From JANQHO01 sp965218075 (GTDB lineage Bacteria > Bacteroidota > Bacteroidia > Flavobacteriales > Schleiferiaceae): a stretch of 64,000 bases of DNA. The stretch spans positions 1,612,001 through 1,676,000 of the forward strand of contig CBDCJZ010000003.1 in the NCBI GenBank assembly GCA_965218075.1, given 5' to 3'. This document shows positions 19,239 through 28,926 of the stretch, piece after piece. The notes beneath the pieces are model-generated. The model ran no database searches, was not told where the DNA came from, and saw only the letters and a list, made by a program, of their open reading frames with translations. The position numbers and the translations under genes are program-made. How positions within the stretch are numbered: position 1 is the stretch's first letter; every line of letters begins with the position of its first letter.

Positions 19239-20000
19239 ATGATCGCACAGTTCTTGCGCAAGCAAGCTAAGATTGTAAGGGGTATAGTAAATACCTACAT
19301 ACAGAAACGCGGCAGAGTTTATAACGATGTGGAATGGTGGGACTCTTCTTTTTATACTAAAGGCGTTTCACATAGGCAAACAATGTCCCCCGATAAAAGC
19401 ATCATTACCGCCAAATATCATTATGCTTCTGTGGAAATGCGAATACTTAAACATTTGCGAAACAATAGGATTTCAATGAATCAAGCACGTGTATTAGACA
19501 TAGGATCAGGGTCTGGTCATTGGATCGACTTCTACAAATCATTAGAGTCTCTTGAAATCTCAGGAATAGACATTTCTACTGCTGCTTTCAAGTATCTCAA
19601 AGAAAAATATGCCGAAGACAGTACCATTACAATCTATCACGGAAAAGCTCTGGATGTTATTGAAAAGATTAATGGGCGTTACGATCTTGTCAATGCAATT
19701 GAGGTTATATCTCATATCGTTGAAGACTTCGAATGGGAAAGTACTATTAAGACTATCAGAAATAGGTTAAAGAAGGGCGGGCTATTTATTGTCAGTGGTC
19801 ATTTTGGACTGATAAATGGTTTGAATATTCATATCGATAAAGATGGCTATATTAACAAAAGATTGAGGAGTAAAAGAAATTGGAAAAGAGCATTGAAGGA
19901 AGCCAGTTTTGCAGAAATTAAGATATATCGCAATGATGCCTACTTATGGATAAATGACAGCCTTACAGAAAACAATGTAATGATAGCCATACGCGGATAA
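19239..20000 (+). CDS. Class I SAM-dependent methyltransferase
   Basis: A 253-residue methyltransferase with the SAM-binding motif I VLDIGSGSGHWIDFY (about residues 88-102), an acidic strand-2 end GIDIS, and YDLVNAIEVISHI as the post-motif region. The substrate is unknown; the basic N-terminus (about 60 residues) is not typical of a named subfamily. It follows the M49 gene by 45 bp, but a functional link is not evident. The 205 bp after it contain no gene. Confidence 0.85.
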   Translation: MIAQFLRKQAKIVRGIVNTYIQKRGRVYNDVEWWDSSFYTKGVSHRQTMSPDKSIITAKYHYASVEMRILKHLRNNRISMNQARVLDIGSGSGHWIDFYKSLESLEISGIDISTAAFKYLKEKYAEDSTITIYHGKALDVIEKINGRYDLVNAIEVISHIVEDFEWESTIKTIRNRLKKGGLFIVSGHFGLINGLNIHIDKDGYINKRLRSKRNWKRALKEASFAEIKIYRNDAYLWINDSLTENNVMIAIRG

Positions 20001-20205
20001 TTCACTAAGTATTGGGAAAATTTAGATGAAAAGCAAAGTATTATAGGCAAAAAAGCATTTGATACTGGCATTGGTGAGTATAAAGATGGGTAGAGGGACA
20101 TTAATATTAGCCTGTTCAGCTTTACATCTTCCTCAGTTGTCTATTCGTAAAAGGTGCGGTGAGTTTACTTGCAGTTAAACTATTAATTAGCTCAAGGCTT
20201 TTGTT

Positions 20206-20718
20206 TCATTTATTGATCAATTCTGTTATTTCTTCTAGTATTTCCTTTTCTGTTTTGCCATCACAGGCAATTGAGAAAATGGCCTTTTCGTAAAACTTAC
20301 TTCTTTCAAAGAGGTGTTTGACTATGTATTCTTTGAGCTTGGCCCTTTTTAAATGACCAATTAAAGGACGCTCATCTTGATGATTCTCAAGTCGTCCATA
20401 TAAAATAGTCGCCGAATAACGCAAATAAACCGAGAGACTTTGCTGGTTAATGTGGTCTATGTTATCATAATAACAAGGCGTGCCTCCCCCACTGCTCAAC
20501 ACAAAATTATCTTTTAGTAGCAGTTCATCCAGTTTTTCCTTTTCCTTTTGTCTGAAAAAGAGTGCTCCCTTATCAAAAATAGTTTCGGTAATAGTACGTT
20601 TCAGATCTTTTTCCAATTCGACATCCAGGTCGTAATAGTCCAGTCCAAGTTGTAACGCCAATTTTTTACTCATAGAAGATTTTCCGGCCCCCATATATCC
20701 TAAGAGTGTAATTCTCAT
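20206..20718 (-). CDS. aroK: Shikimate kinase
   Basis: Phosphorylates shikimate in chorismate synthesis, which feeds aromatic amino acids and the menaquinone genes encoded downstream. The 170-residue protein has the P-loop GYMGAGKSS (residues 7-15), the shikimate-binding DLDVELE, the SSGGGTP motif and the lid segment with DERPLIGH. Length is normal. It is transcribed divergently from the tRNA-Lys gene. Confidence 0.94.
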   Translation of the reverse strand: MRITLLGYMGAGKSSMSKKLALQLGLDYYDLDVELEKDLKRTITETIFDKGALFFRQKEKEKLDELLLKDNFVLSSGGGTPCYYDNIDHINQQSLSVYLRYSATILYGRLENHQDERPLIGHLKRAKLKEYIVKHLFERSKFYEKAIFSIACDGKTEKEILEEITELINK

Positions 20719-20796
20719 CAGATAATTATGTGATTACCGGCTCATGACAGACTATGGGTACGGAATTAATTTCCTTCACTTCTTTGCCATTTTATC

Positions 20797-20829
20797 TTGT
20801 TCAGTAGTCTTTTTTTCTGGCTACATTTG
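20797..20829 (+). promoter_or_regulatory. Promoter of tRNA-Lys (TTG ... TACATTTG)
   Basis: TTG at 20797-20799 and TACATTTG at 20822-20829 match the Bacteroidota -33 and -7 elements with a 22-base spacer. Transcription would start about 15 bases before the mature tRNA. Confidence 0.55.
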
Positions 20830-20850
20830 TATCCGCTTTTTAAAAAGCAC

Positions 20851-20926
20851 GGTCTCGTAGCTCAGTTGGTAGAGCATCTCCCTTTTAAGGAGAGGGTCTT
20901 GGGTTCGAGCCCCAACGAGATCACCA
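20851..20926 (+). tRNA. tRNA-Lys (anticodon TTT)
   Basis: A full cloverleaf can be folded. The acceptor stem GGTCTCG pairs with CGAGATC (one G-U), the D-arm is GCTC/GAGC, the anticodon stem TCTCC/GGAGA encloses loop CTTTTAA with anticodon TTT, and the T-arm TTGGG/CCCAA carries TTCGAGC. The 3' CCA is encoded (20924-20926). Confidence 0.97.
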
Positions 20927-21153
20927 AAAGGCATATTTGAGTCACTCTTTTTGATCAAGTTTAAGCAAGGGGAGTTGTTTCGCATAAATAAGCTTTTGGA
21001 AAAATAGGACTAAACTTTGATGTTCCAAGGATTTGCTAGATTTTTGCAAATTTAAGGATTTTGAAAATACTCGAAAGTTAAATGCAAAAGGAGATCACGT
21101 GGTGATTTGTAGCAATCAAAAAGGACTGATAAATTATAAAAAACCATCATGTT

Positions 21154-21236
21154 GCCCAAGTGGTGGAATCGGTAGACACGCCATCTTGAGGGGGTGGTGG
21201 CCTCGTGCCGTGTGGGTTCAAGTCCCGCCTTGGGCA
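21154..21236 (+). tRNA. tRNA-Leu (anticodon GAG)
   Basis: A class II tRNA of 83 bases. The acceptor stem GCCCAAG pairs with CTTGGGC, the anticodon stem CCATC/GGTGG encloses TTGAGGG with anticodon GAG, a long variable arm follows, and the T-loop is TTCAAGT. The discriminator base A is at 21236; CCA is not encoded, unlike the tRNA-Lys 230 bp upstream. Confidence 0.96.
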
Positions 21237-21523
21237 CTGAGTAAAGCTAAGCTACACACCTTGGCGTTCTCGTTAGCTGAAATATCGCCCGGCATCTCTC
21301 GATTTATCATCTTCAGCTTATATTCATAGTGGATCATGACTAGTTTAAGGGATTATTTGTAAAGTTTTTCAACAACAACTTAATAATTATTGTATCGAGA
21401 ATCGATTCCTTTCAAATATCATAAAAATCTGTTTTTATGCGTCCCTCTAAGCTTATAATCTGGTTTGGGACTACTGAGAAACCTTCAATATCCTTGATAG
21501 GAGACTAATTCCTTATAGATTCA

Positions 21524-21560
21524 TTAAAAGTCGTCCCTAGAGCAGGGGGATGACTTTTAA
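21524..21560. terminator. Hairpin terminator candidate
   Basis: TTAAAAGTCGTCCCT and AGGGGGATGACTTTTAA form a long stem (about 14 pairs including one G-U) around a short loop, flanked by A and T runs on both sides. It lies between the tRNA-Leu and the 3' end of menE, so it could stop transcription from either direction. The rest of 21237-21592 shows no gene. Confidence 0.5.
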
Positions 21561-21592
21561 TAAGTCCGAGTCTTTGTGTACTTACATATTTG

Positions 21593-22594
21593 CTAATCTA
21601 AAAGTAAGGCTGTTTTCTTCCGTTTAATTTTTCCATTTTCTGTTCGTACAAACTCTGGCAGGTAGAATATGGCTTTAGGTTTTTCATACGGGTGTAAATC
21701 ACTAAAATCCGGTTGTTCATATTCTTTACTTTCAACAATTAAAACCAGCTTTTCGCCCCATTTCTCGTTCGGTAAACCAAAAACAAAATAAGGCTTTTGT
21801 ATATTCTTGATTTTTAATTCTATCTCTTCAGGCTGAAGTTTTATCCCCCCAGAGTTAATCACATTATCATGACGCCCTTTCCAAACAAAGCTTTGTTTAT
21901 CCTTAAGTTCTACAATATCATTGCTTATCAATTGTTTCACTCCTATTGCTGGTGCATCAATTATCAAACGACCGATTTCATCTGTAGAGAAACGAACACC
22001 TGATAAACTTCTGAAAAATTCTTCCTTCTGATTCCCGTTAACTCTTCTCAATGCCACATGAGATATCGTTTCCGTCATACCATAAGTATGATAAACTTCT
22101 CCTGACAGTTCTTGTAGTTCCTTTTGCAGTTTTTGATCTATCGGTCCTCCACCGATGACCAGTTTTTTAACGCGATACAGATCTTTCAATGACGCCTCAA
22201 CCTGATAAGGTACCATAGCAGCAAAGTCAAATCTACCTTCTATTTCGTCCAGAGGCTTAGCTGAGGGTTTACTGTAATATAAATCTAGGTCTCCTTCCAG
22301 CCAGCGAATCAGCATCATTTTACCAGCAATACGGCGTGTGGGAAGACAAAGCAAAGTTTTATTTCCCGGCTCGAGATTTAAGGCTTTAATAGTGGCCTGT
22401 GCCGAAGATCGCATATTTTCTTTTCTCAATATTATAGATCTAGGTTTCCTTGTACTACCGGATGTCTGAACTTTCAGGTAATCTGAATGGAAGTAGTCTT
22501 GCAAAAAAGAGTACACTTCTTTTGAGAAAGCTAAATCTTGAGCTTTTAAATCTTTGTAGTTTAATGATTTACCAAATATTTTAATTTTTTTCAT
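21593..22594 (-). CDS. menE: o-Succinylbenzoate-CoA ligase (AMP-binding enzyme)
   Basis: Activates o-succinylbenzoate with CoA and ATP in menaquinone synthesis. At 333 residues it is shorter than many homologues (about 450) but has all adenylation-domain cores: TSGSTRKPRSI (about 44-54), YGMTETIS, WKGRHDNVINSGGIKLQPEE and the catalytic lysine in NGKIKRKK near the C-terminus. The short form is usual in Bacteroidota. Assignment is supported by menC and menA nearby on the same strand, although a TonB receptor gene on the opposite strand separates it from them. Confidence 0.9.
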   Translation of the reverse strand: MKKIKIFGKSLNYKDLKAQDLAFSKEVYSFLQDYFHSDYLKVQTSGSTRKPRSIILRKENMRSSAQATIKALNLEPGNKTLLCLPTRRIAGKMMLIRWLEGDLDLYYSKPSAKPLDEIEGRFDFAAMVPYQVEASLKDLYRVKKLVIGGGPIDQKLQKELQELSGEVYHTYGMTETISHVALRRVNGNQKEEFFRSLSGVRFSTDEIGRLIIDAPAIGVKQLISNDIVELKDKQSFVWKGRHDNVINSGGIKLQPEEIELKIKNIQKPYFVFGLPNEKWGEKLVLIVESKEYEQPDFSDLHPYEKPKAIFYLPEFVRTENGKIKRKKTALLLD

Positions 22595-22784
22595 CTTTTA
22601 ATCCAACTGTTTGATCTCGTACTTCTTGCCATCAAGTACAATTCCTGGCTTTATGGACCATAATATAAATCTGGTCGATTAAGAATCAACTCTTACTTTT
22701 CGGATAAACTGCTTTAAAAAAGCTTTTCTTTTTTATTCAGGTATAATATTTGAGATTTTACGTTCTAAGTGCTGAAATTATCTC

Positions 22785-25181
22785 ATGCATAAATATCTAT
22801 TTCTGCTCTTTTTAGGCCCTTGCTCATTAGCTCAGCAAATTATTGTAAGAGATGCAGAAACCGGAAATCCCATTCCCAATATCTATATTTTTTGTGAGAC
22901 TAGCAGTGCTTTTACTAATCGTGATGGAATAGTCGAGTACGTAAATTTAATTAATTGTGACACGCTTAATTTCCAACACCCTGCTTATGAATTTACCACT
23001 CTAACATCTAAAAGAATCAGAGAGCTCAATTACCAAGTGCATATATCCGAGTCTTACATGAACTTAAATCAAGTAGAGGTCACGTACAATAAGTGGGAGG
23101 AAAACAGCAGCAAGATTCCCATTGAAATTACCCGTATTAAGGCCAAGGAGATACACTTTCAAAACCCGCAAACTGCGGCTGATTTATTAGGAGTCAGTGG
23201 AGAAGTATTCATCCAGAAAAGCCAATTAGGTGGGGGTAGTCCTATATTAAGGGGTTTCAGTACCAGTAGTATATTGTTAGTAATAGACGGGGTACGTATA
23301 AATACTGCTATTTTCAGAAAAGGAAATGTACATAACGTAATTTCCATAGACCCCAATACAGTGAGCTCTGCAGATATAGTTTTTGGACCAGGTTCAGTTA
23401 TTTACGGCAGCGATGCAATCGGTGGAGTTATGGATTTTCATACCTTAAGTCCCCAACTTAGTTATAACAACAGAAGCAAGCTAAATGTAAGCTATCTAGC
23501 TCGTACAGCTTCCGCTAATTTTGAAAAAACAGTTCATTTACATTTCAACATAGGAAGTAAGCACTGGGCTTCGCTAAGCAGCTTTACTTTTACCGATTAC
23601 GATCATCAGATCATGGGAAGTCACGGACCTAACGACTATTTAAGGCTTCTTTACCAGGATCGTATTAACGGTAAGGATACCATTCTTAAAAACCCCAATC
23701 CTAAAAAACAAGTCCTCTCGGGCTACAGCCAGATAAATTTTATGCAAAAGTTTCGCTATCGTCCCATTAGTAAACTGGATGTGAATTACGGCTTTCATTA
23801 TAGCACTATTTCTAATGTGCCAAGATATGATCGTCTAACTTTATATGGTGATGAACAATTACTCCCAAATACTCTGAGTAATGCAGAGTGGTATTATGGT
23901 CCACAAATCTGGATGATGCATAATTTAAATGTAACCTATGGTAAGCTTAATCGCTATTTTGACCAGGCTCAGGCTGCTATCGCTTACCAGTTTTTTGAGG
24001 AAAGTCGAAATTATCGTAGAATCCACAGTAATACTTTGCGGTCTGGGATAGAAAATGTAGATGCTTTTAGCTCTTCTTTTGATTTTGAAAAACTGCTAAA
24101 GTCTTCTACCCACTTATTCTACGGTGTCGAATATGTTTACAATGAGGTGAGTTCCATTGGAGAAAGTATCAACATTGAAACTAAAGAAAAAGGCTCTATT
24201 TCCAGTCGGTATCCCGATGGCTCTACATGGGAATATACGGGGGCTTACTGTAGTCTCAAATGGGAGTTTAATAAGCAGTTTACATTAAATGTTGGTCTCA
24301 GGACAAATTATATGATTTTAAGGGGTAAGTTGAGTAAACAATTTTTCAATTTTCCTTTTGATGATGTAGACCAAAATAACTTTGCTTCTAACGGAAGTGT
24401 TGGTATTTCTTATTTAGCGAATGAAAGCCTACGGCTGAAAGCCAATTTATCTAGCGGTTTTAGGGCTCCCAATATAGACGATGCTGCTAAGGTTTTTGAT
24501 TCTGGAAATGGCATGGTAATAGTTCCCAACGCTAATCTCAAGCCGGAATATCTATATGCCTTTGATGCTGGGCTTATTAAAACTATTTCTGACGAAACAC
24601 AGTTTGAAATGAGCGGCTTTATTTCTATTCTCAACAATTTCTTTGCCCTCAGAGAGGTTTCTTTTAATGGACGAGATTCTATAGACTATGAGGGTGTATT
24701 ATCTCGTGTATGGGCTTTACAAAACGTAGAACAGGCAATAATCTTGGGAGGTCAAGCTGGTTTTTGGTTTAGTGTGATTGACAATCTGGAAAGTAAATCG
24801 AGCATTCATTACACTTGGGGAGAAACCGATGCTGGAGAAAATTTGCGTCACGTGGCTCCACTTTATGGAATCACCCATCTTTATTATAACTACAAAAGAC
24901 TAAAGGCTGATTTGTATCTGGTTTTCAATGGTGAGATTAGTTATCAAAACCTTGCTCCTAGCGAAAGAAATAAGCCTGAAATTTACGCCCCTGACGACAT
25001 CGGAAATCCCTATGCACCGGCATGGTCTACTTTCAATCTAAAAGGTGAATATCAGCTCACTTCCAAAATCACTTTGCAAATCGGAATAGAAAATATTTTT
25101 GACAAACGTTATCGACCTTATTCATCAGGTATTGTCGCTGCCGGCAGGAATTATATCCTCGCAGTAAGAGGTAGCCTATAA
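22785..25181 (+). CDS. TonB-dependent outer-membrane receptor
   Basis: Outer-membrane active-uptake receptor of 798 residues. After a signal peptide (MHKYLFLLFLGPCSLAQQ) comes a carboxypeptidase-like fold (IIVRDAETGNPIPNIYIFCE), then the plug with RGFSTSSILLVIDGVR and DIVFGPGSVIYGSDAIGGVM, and a 22-strand barrel ending IENIFDKRYRPYSSG, with the last strand YILAVRGSL. The substrate is unknown; the layout resembles siderophore or cobalamin receptors. It is transcribed against, and lies between, menE and menC. The 190-bp gap before it is shared with the menE promoter region. Confidence 0.9.
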   Translation: MHKYLFLLFLGPCSLAQQIIVRDAETGNPIPNIYIFCETSSAFTNRDGIVEYVNLINCDTLNFQHPAYEFTTLTSKRIRELNYQVHISESYMNLNQVEVTYNKWEENSSKIPIEITRIKAKEIHFQNPQTAADLLGVSGEVFIQKSQLGGGSPILRGFSTSSILLVIDGVRINTAIFRKGNVHNVISIDPNTVSSADIVFGPGSVIYGSDAIGGVMDFHTLSPQLSYNNRSKLNVSYLARTASANFEKTVHLHFNIGSKHWASLSSFTFTDYDHQIMGSHGPNDYLRLLYQDRINGKDTILKNPNPKKQVLSGYSQINFMQKFRYRPISKLDVNYGFHYSTISNVPRYDRLTLYGDEQLLPNTLSNAEWYYGPQIWMMHNLNVTYGKLNRYFDQAQAAIAYQFFEESRNYRRIHSNTLRSGIENVDAFSSSFDFEKLLKSSTHLFYGVEYVYNEVSSIGESINIETKEKGSISSRYPDGSTWEYTGAYCSLKWEFNKQFTLNVGLRTNYMILRGKLSKQFFNFPFDDVDQNNFASNGSVGISYLANESLRLKANLSSGFRAPNIDDAAKVFDSGNGMVIVPNANLKPEYLYAFDAGLIKTISDETQFEMSGFISILNNFFALREVSFNGRDSIDYEGVLSRVWALQNVEQAIILGGQAGFWFSVIDNLESKSSIHYTWGETDAGENLRHVAPLYGITHLYYNYKRLKADLYLVFNGEISYQNLAPSERNKPEIYAPDDIGNPYAPAWSTFNLKGEYQLTSKITLQIGIENIFDKRYRPYSSGIVAAGRNYILAVRGSL

Positions 25182-25292
25182 TCTCACGGCTATAATAATC
25201 TTATTAAAACCGAAGGGCATCCATACGTCCCGATGGCTATCCATACCGGACAATCCCCAGAAATTTCTAAGCTAACATAACTATAATAAATA

Positions 25293-26324
25293 TTACAAAT
25301 TGATCTTCCACTCTTTTTGAGGCTGATAGCCTATATTGCCATTCTCGATAAAAAGAGGGGATGCAAAGTTATTAGTATATAGGCTCCCCGTACCTAAACC
25401 ACAAGGAATTGGGTTATTCATAGTATAATTCCACTGAGCAATTGCATTAAGGCCGATATTACTTTCCAAAGCGCTGGTAGCCCACCAATCGACATTTGTC
25501 TCTTTGGCTAAGGCAATCCACTTTCGACTGGCTCGAAAGCCGCCAATAAAACTAGGTTTTAAAATGATATATTGAGGTTTTATTGTTCTTAATAGCTTTC
25601 TTTTTTGAGGCTCTTCAAAAACCCCTATCAGTTCCTCATCCAAAGCAATAGCCAAAGGCGACTTTTCACAAAGTAGAGCCATTTCCTGCCATTGTCTTTT
25701 CTGTATAGGCTGTTCGACAGAATGTATATCCAACTCAGACAAACGCTTTAGTATATCCAAGGCCTGCTCTGGCTTAAAAGCACCATTGGCATCTAACCGC
25801 AACTCTACCTCATCGGAAGAATATTGCTGCCTGATAGCTTTGAGAATAGCATACTCCTCTTCAAAGCTTTCAACTCCTATTTTCATTTTCAGCACGATAA
25901 AACCATCCACCAAACGCTGTTTGAACTGCTCTTTAATAAAGCCAGTTGTACCCATCCATATCAATCCGTTAATTGCTTGCATAGCCTTACCTTCTGTGAA
26001 GTCCGAGGGGAAAATAATGTGATTGTTACTTTCCAAATCTTTTAAGGCCATTTCCAACCCAAACTGGATAGAAGGAAATTCTTTGAGACTGCAATACAAA
26101 TCAGTAAAAGGGAATTCGATATTATCGACGAGCCAATTTAAATGTGTTTCGTAAGCAGGACAGTCATCTACGCTCAAACCTTTTAACAGCCCGCATTCTC
26201 CTATCCCTTTTTCCCCATCTTTTTCCAGTATTAAAAAATAAGAATCTTTAGAAGTAAGCACTCCGCGACTAGTTCTGCTAGGACGTTTAAGCTGTAGTGT
26301 GTATTTTTTCCAGTTCGCCTGCAT
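25293..26324 (-). CDS. menC: o-Succinylbenzoate synthase
   Basis: Enolase-superfamily dehydratase making o-succinylbenzoate for menaquinone. The 343-residue product shows the acid/base lysine segment LKMKIG, metal ligands in LRLDANGAF (Asp), SVEQPI (Glu) and ALDEEL (Asp), and the second catalytic lysine in ILKPSFIGGF. It shares one base with the end of menA upstream, so the two are translated from one message. An amino-acid racemase of the same superfamily is less likely given menA and menE. Confidence 0.92.
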   Translation of the reverse strand: MQANWKKYTLQLKRPSRTSRGVLTSKDSYFLILEKDGEKGIGECGLLKGLSVDDCPAYETHLNWLVDNIEFPFTDLYCSLKEFPSIQFGLEMALKDLESNNHIIFPSDFTEGKAMQAINGLIWMGTTGFIKEQFKQRLVDGFIVLKMKIGVESFEEEYAILKAIRQQYSSDEVELRLDANGAFKPEQALDILKRLSELDIHSVEQPIQKRQWQEMALLCEKSPLAIALDEELIGVFEEPQKRKLLRTIKPQYIILKPSFIGGFRASRKWIALAKETNVDWWATSALESNIGLNAIAQWNYTMNNPIPCGLGTGSLYTNNFASPLFIENGNIGYQPQKEWKINL

Positions 26325-27223
26325 TAAATAACCTGGCCTATTCCAAACAACACTGAAAAGATAAAAGTTGTAATAGCCAGTACTTTTAATAAGGGATCAA
26401 AATCTTCCGGCCGCTCAGTTTTGATAACAGCATAGAGGTTTAGCAACAAAAGGGGTAAACTCAATAAATACAGGTTTTGCCAAAAGCTGATTCTTACTAG
26501 GATGTTATAGACAAAAACCAAATCAAAAGCTATAACTATTAGAGTTCCGTGATAAATTTTAGCTCCTCTCAATCCAAGTAAAACTGCAATTGTACGTTTA
26601 TCAGCCGTTCTATCTGTTTCAATATCGCGCATGTTATTTAGGTTGAGCACTCCTATGGCCAATAAGCCTACTGAAGTAGCCGGTAAAAAAACCTCCCAAC
26701 TAAACGTATTCGCTTGTAAAAAAAAGGACCCCATTACCCCTACCCATCCAAAAAAGAGCAATACTGAAATATCACCAAATCCCCGATAACCATAAGCCCT
26801 TCGGCCTACCGTATAAGTAACAGCTGCAACTATAGCCAGCAACCCTAGTATTATAAAACCCGAAGTAACGCTTTTTGGTAGACCTCTGGTAGCCACCATG
26901 CTAAGATAGGTTCCAAAAACAAAGGACAGCATGCCAAACAGCCAAACAGCCTTTTTCATTTGAGCAGCCGTTATAATACCAGTTGCTACCACTCTTTGCT
27001 CTCTCTTACGACTGGCATCAGTACCTTTTATTCCATCCCCATAATCATTGGCGAAGTTACTCAACAACTGATAGGAAAGTGCTGTCAATAAGCACAGAGA
27101 AAAAATAAGACCACTAAAATATCCAAAAGAGGCCGCCAGACAAGTGCCCAAAATAATACTCGAAAATGCCAATGGCAGGGTTCTTAATCGTGCAGCTATT
27201 ATCCAAGGTTTCATTTTCAACAC
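26324..27223 (-). CDS. menA: 1,4-Dihydroxy-2-naphthoate polyprenyltransferase
   Basis: Inner-membrane UbiA-family prenyltransferase that attaches the isoprenoid tail to dihydroxynaphthoate. The 299-residue protein has about eight or nine spans and both Asp-rich motifs: NDYGDGIKGTD (about residues 59-69) and NNMRDIETDRTADKRT. The second and fourth residues include another Met (MLKMKPW), so the start may be three codons later. It heads a menA-menC unit with a one-base overlap. Confidence 0.93.
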   Translation of the reverse strand: MLKMKPWIIAARLRTLPLAFSSIILGTCLAASFGYFSGLIFSLCLLTALSYQLLSNFANDYGDGIKGTDASRKREQRVVATGIITAAQMKKAVWLFGMLSFVFGTYLSMVATRGLPKSVTSGFIILGLLAIVAAVTYTVGRRAYGYRGFGDISVLLFFGWVGVMGSFFLQANTFSWEVFLPATSVGLLAIGVLNLNNMRDIETDRTADKRTIAVLLGLRGAKIYHGTLIVIAFDLVFVYNILVRISFWQNLYLLSLPLLLLNLYAVIKTERPEDFDPLLKVLAITTFIFSVLFGIGQVI

Positions 27224-27512
27224 AATAGATGTAAATTAAGATATATAATAGCCAAAGGTGATGACTTAATTTAGAAAAGTAATGTCTTTGTAACTACTTG
27301 TCGTATTCAATGAAAAATAGATTAATAAAACGGATGTACTCTTTCGGAACATAAATTTAGAGAATTTTTGATCTAAGCCCTTTTTGGGAGTCCTAGAAGG
27401 AAAGAAAACAGGTTATCACTCCCTTCTCAAGATGTTTGGAGGCTCAATTTTGAGGAACAGGGGGATATATTGTATTTAGTCAATGACCTGAAGCGTAAAC
27501 TTCATGAGAACA

Positions 27513-28748
27513 TCATTCGACAACTATTTTTTCGGTGAATATCCCCTCTGTGGTCTCTAGGTGTATCAAATACTGCCCTGACGATTCGCTGACATCGAGA
27601 TTTCGCTCACTCTTATCGTAATGCTTTAGGAGCTTTCCTGCCAGGTTATATAAGGCAATATTTTTAACTCCGATATCACCAACTATTACTAGCTGCAAAG
27701 TCCCCTCTGTAGGATTGGGAAAAACCTCAATCTTTTTTTTTAGATTAGTTTCTTCCTCTTCTATGCCCAAGCCGCCGCCATTGGTCGTTTTATAGATAGT
27801 TCCCTTTCCTCCAATGGCAAAACCCAGTTGGTCGTCATAGAAATAGAGCTTATGTATACCTACCCCAATATCAGCTTGCATCTCCCAGCTAAGTCCTAAA
27901 TTTTTACTCCCTAGAATCTCTCCATTACCCTTTGTCCCATATAGGGTAGTGCTATTTACAATTACGTTCATAAATTGAGGGGCCGAATAATAATTAAGAT
28001 TCCAGCTTATACCATTATCGATACTGTAATGCACAGCTCTTGGATATGTTGTATAAAGAATGATGGTATCATTAAAGAGTCCTATAGTTTCAAGATAGTT
28101 CATATGCCAAGTTACCCCACCCAATTTATTTAATGGCAATGTTAAAGTATACCAGCTTTTCCCAAAATCATCTGATCTAAAAAGGGCATTTTTCCTTGAG
28201 TTGATATATATTATGCCGTGTTGATTAATGGCAAATAAGAACGCTACTTTTTTAGTAAGTTGCTGAATATGACCATTAGATAGCTTTTTTAAATTCCAGT
28301 CCTTTCTATCAATAAAATAAATCTCTTTGTTATACAGTTTAACTCCGTGATGCCCTATAGGTACTAGGGGTTCATAGCTTATATTCTCGATAATCCAGTT
28401 GATGCCATAGTCGGAAGAATACACTAAAAGTGACGAGCCCTTCCCTACAGCAAACGCATAGACCTCATTATCAAATCCTACAACGTATCGTATCGCTAAA
28501 CTGTCATGAGAAAACACCATATTCCAATTCTCTCCACCATCGGTAGTTTTTAAGATCACCCCTGTTGAACCTTTCTGGGGTACCCACCAGTTGCCTTTGA
28601 CTCCTCCACAATAGCCCGTCATGCTATCCACGAAAAAAATATCATAGAGAGAGGTGTTCTTCGTGGCATTGGAGTTCACTGGATACCATTGGGCTTGAAC
28701 AGGGGAAAAGCCCCCTAAAATCGCTATGAATATGATTAGCTGTCTCAT
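27513..28748 (-). CDS. Secreted YCF48/BNR-like beta-propeller protein with T9SS sorting domain, array copy A
   Basis: Last of five tandem paralogues (411 residues). The signal peptide is MRQLIIFIAILGGFSPVQAQ. The body is a propeller built of BNR/YCF48-like blades (ILKTTDGGENWN, SSDYGINW, SDDFGKSW, SIDNGISW, SKNLGLSW, TIYKTTNGG), and the last 75 residues are a type A sorting domain (VFPNPTEGTLQL ... EKIVVE) for type IX secretion to the cell surface. Copy-specific loops include CGGVKGNWWVPQKGS and NLNYYSAPQFMNVI, the latter shared with copy D only. It carries a one-codon deletion in the sorting domain (SESSGQY versus SDISSGQY elsewhere). The ligand is unknown. Confidence 0.9.
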   Translation of the reverse strand: MRQLIIFIAILGGFSPVQAQWYPVNSNATKNTSLYDIFFVDSMTGYCGGVKGNWWVPQKGSTGVILKTTDGGENWNMVFSHDSLAIRYVVGFDNEVYAFAVGKGSSLLVYSSDYGINWIIENISYEPLVPIGHHGVKLYNKEIYFIDRKDWNLKKLSNGHIQQLTKKVAFLFAINQHGIIYINSRKNALFRSDDFGKSWYTLTLPLNKLGGVTWHMNYLETIGLFNDTIILYTTYPRAVHYSIDNGISWNLNYYSAPQFMNVIVNSTTLYGTKGNGEILGSKNLGLSWEMQADIGVGIHKLYFYDDQLGFAIGGKGTIYKTTNGGGLGIEEEETNLKKKIEVFPNPTEGTLQLVIVGDIGVKNIALYNLAGKLLKHYDKSERNLDVSESSGQYLIHLETTEGIFTEKIVVE

Positions 28749-28785
28749 CTGTCGTTGAGTTTTAAATTTAATGATTATTATTCAA

Positions 28786-28908
28786 TTATTCTATCAATAA
28801 AGTTGCTGTATCTGCTGCTTGCTCCTTGCAAATTAAAGCTACGTGATATAAGCCAGCTCCTGGATAACTCGCTACATTAATCGTCCTTGCTCGACCTCCA
28901 AAATGAGC
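28786..28908 (-). pseudogene. Headless T9SS sorting-domain tail in spacer A-B
   Basis: The spacer between copies A and B reads, with no start codon, as a sorting-domain end: TINVASYPGAGLYHVALIC, then KEQAADTATLLIE and stop. It resembles the C-terminus of the tyrosinase protein (TVNLEGYRRGIYCIALIYN). This version has a three-base insertion (PGA in place of RA) but stays in frame. See the matching tails in the other spacers. Confidence 0.7.
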
Positions 28909-28926
28909 CTAAACTTCATGAGAGCA

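Noticed and set aside
21033..21329. 98-codon ORF over the tRNA-Leu
   Set aside because: It spans a complete tRNA gene and reads through its stems; not protein-coding.
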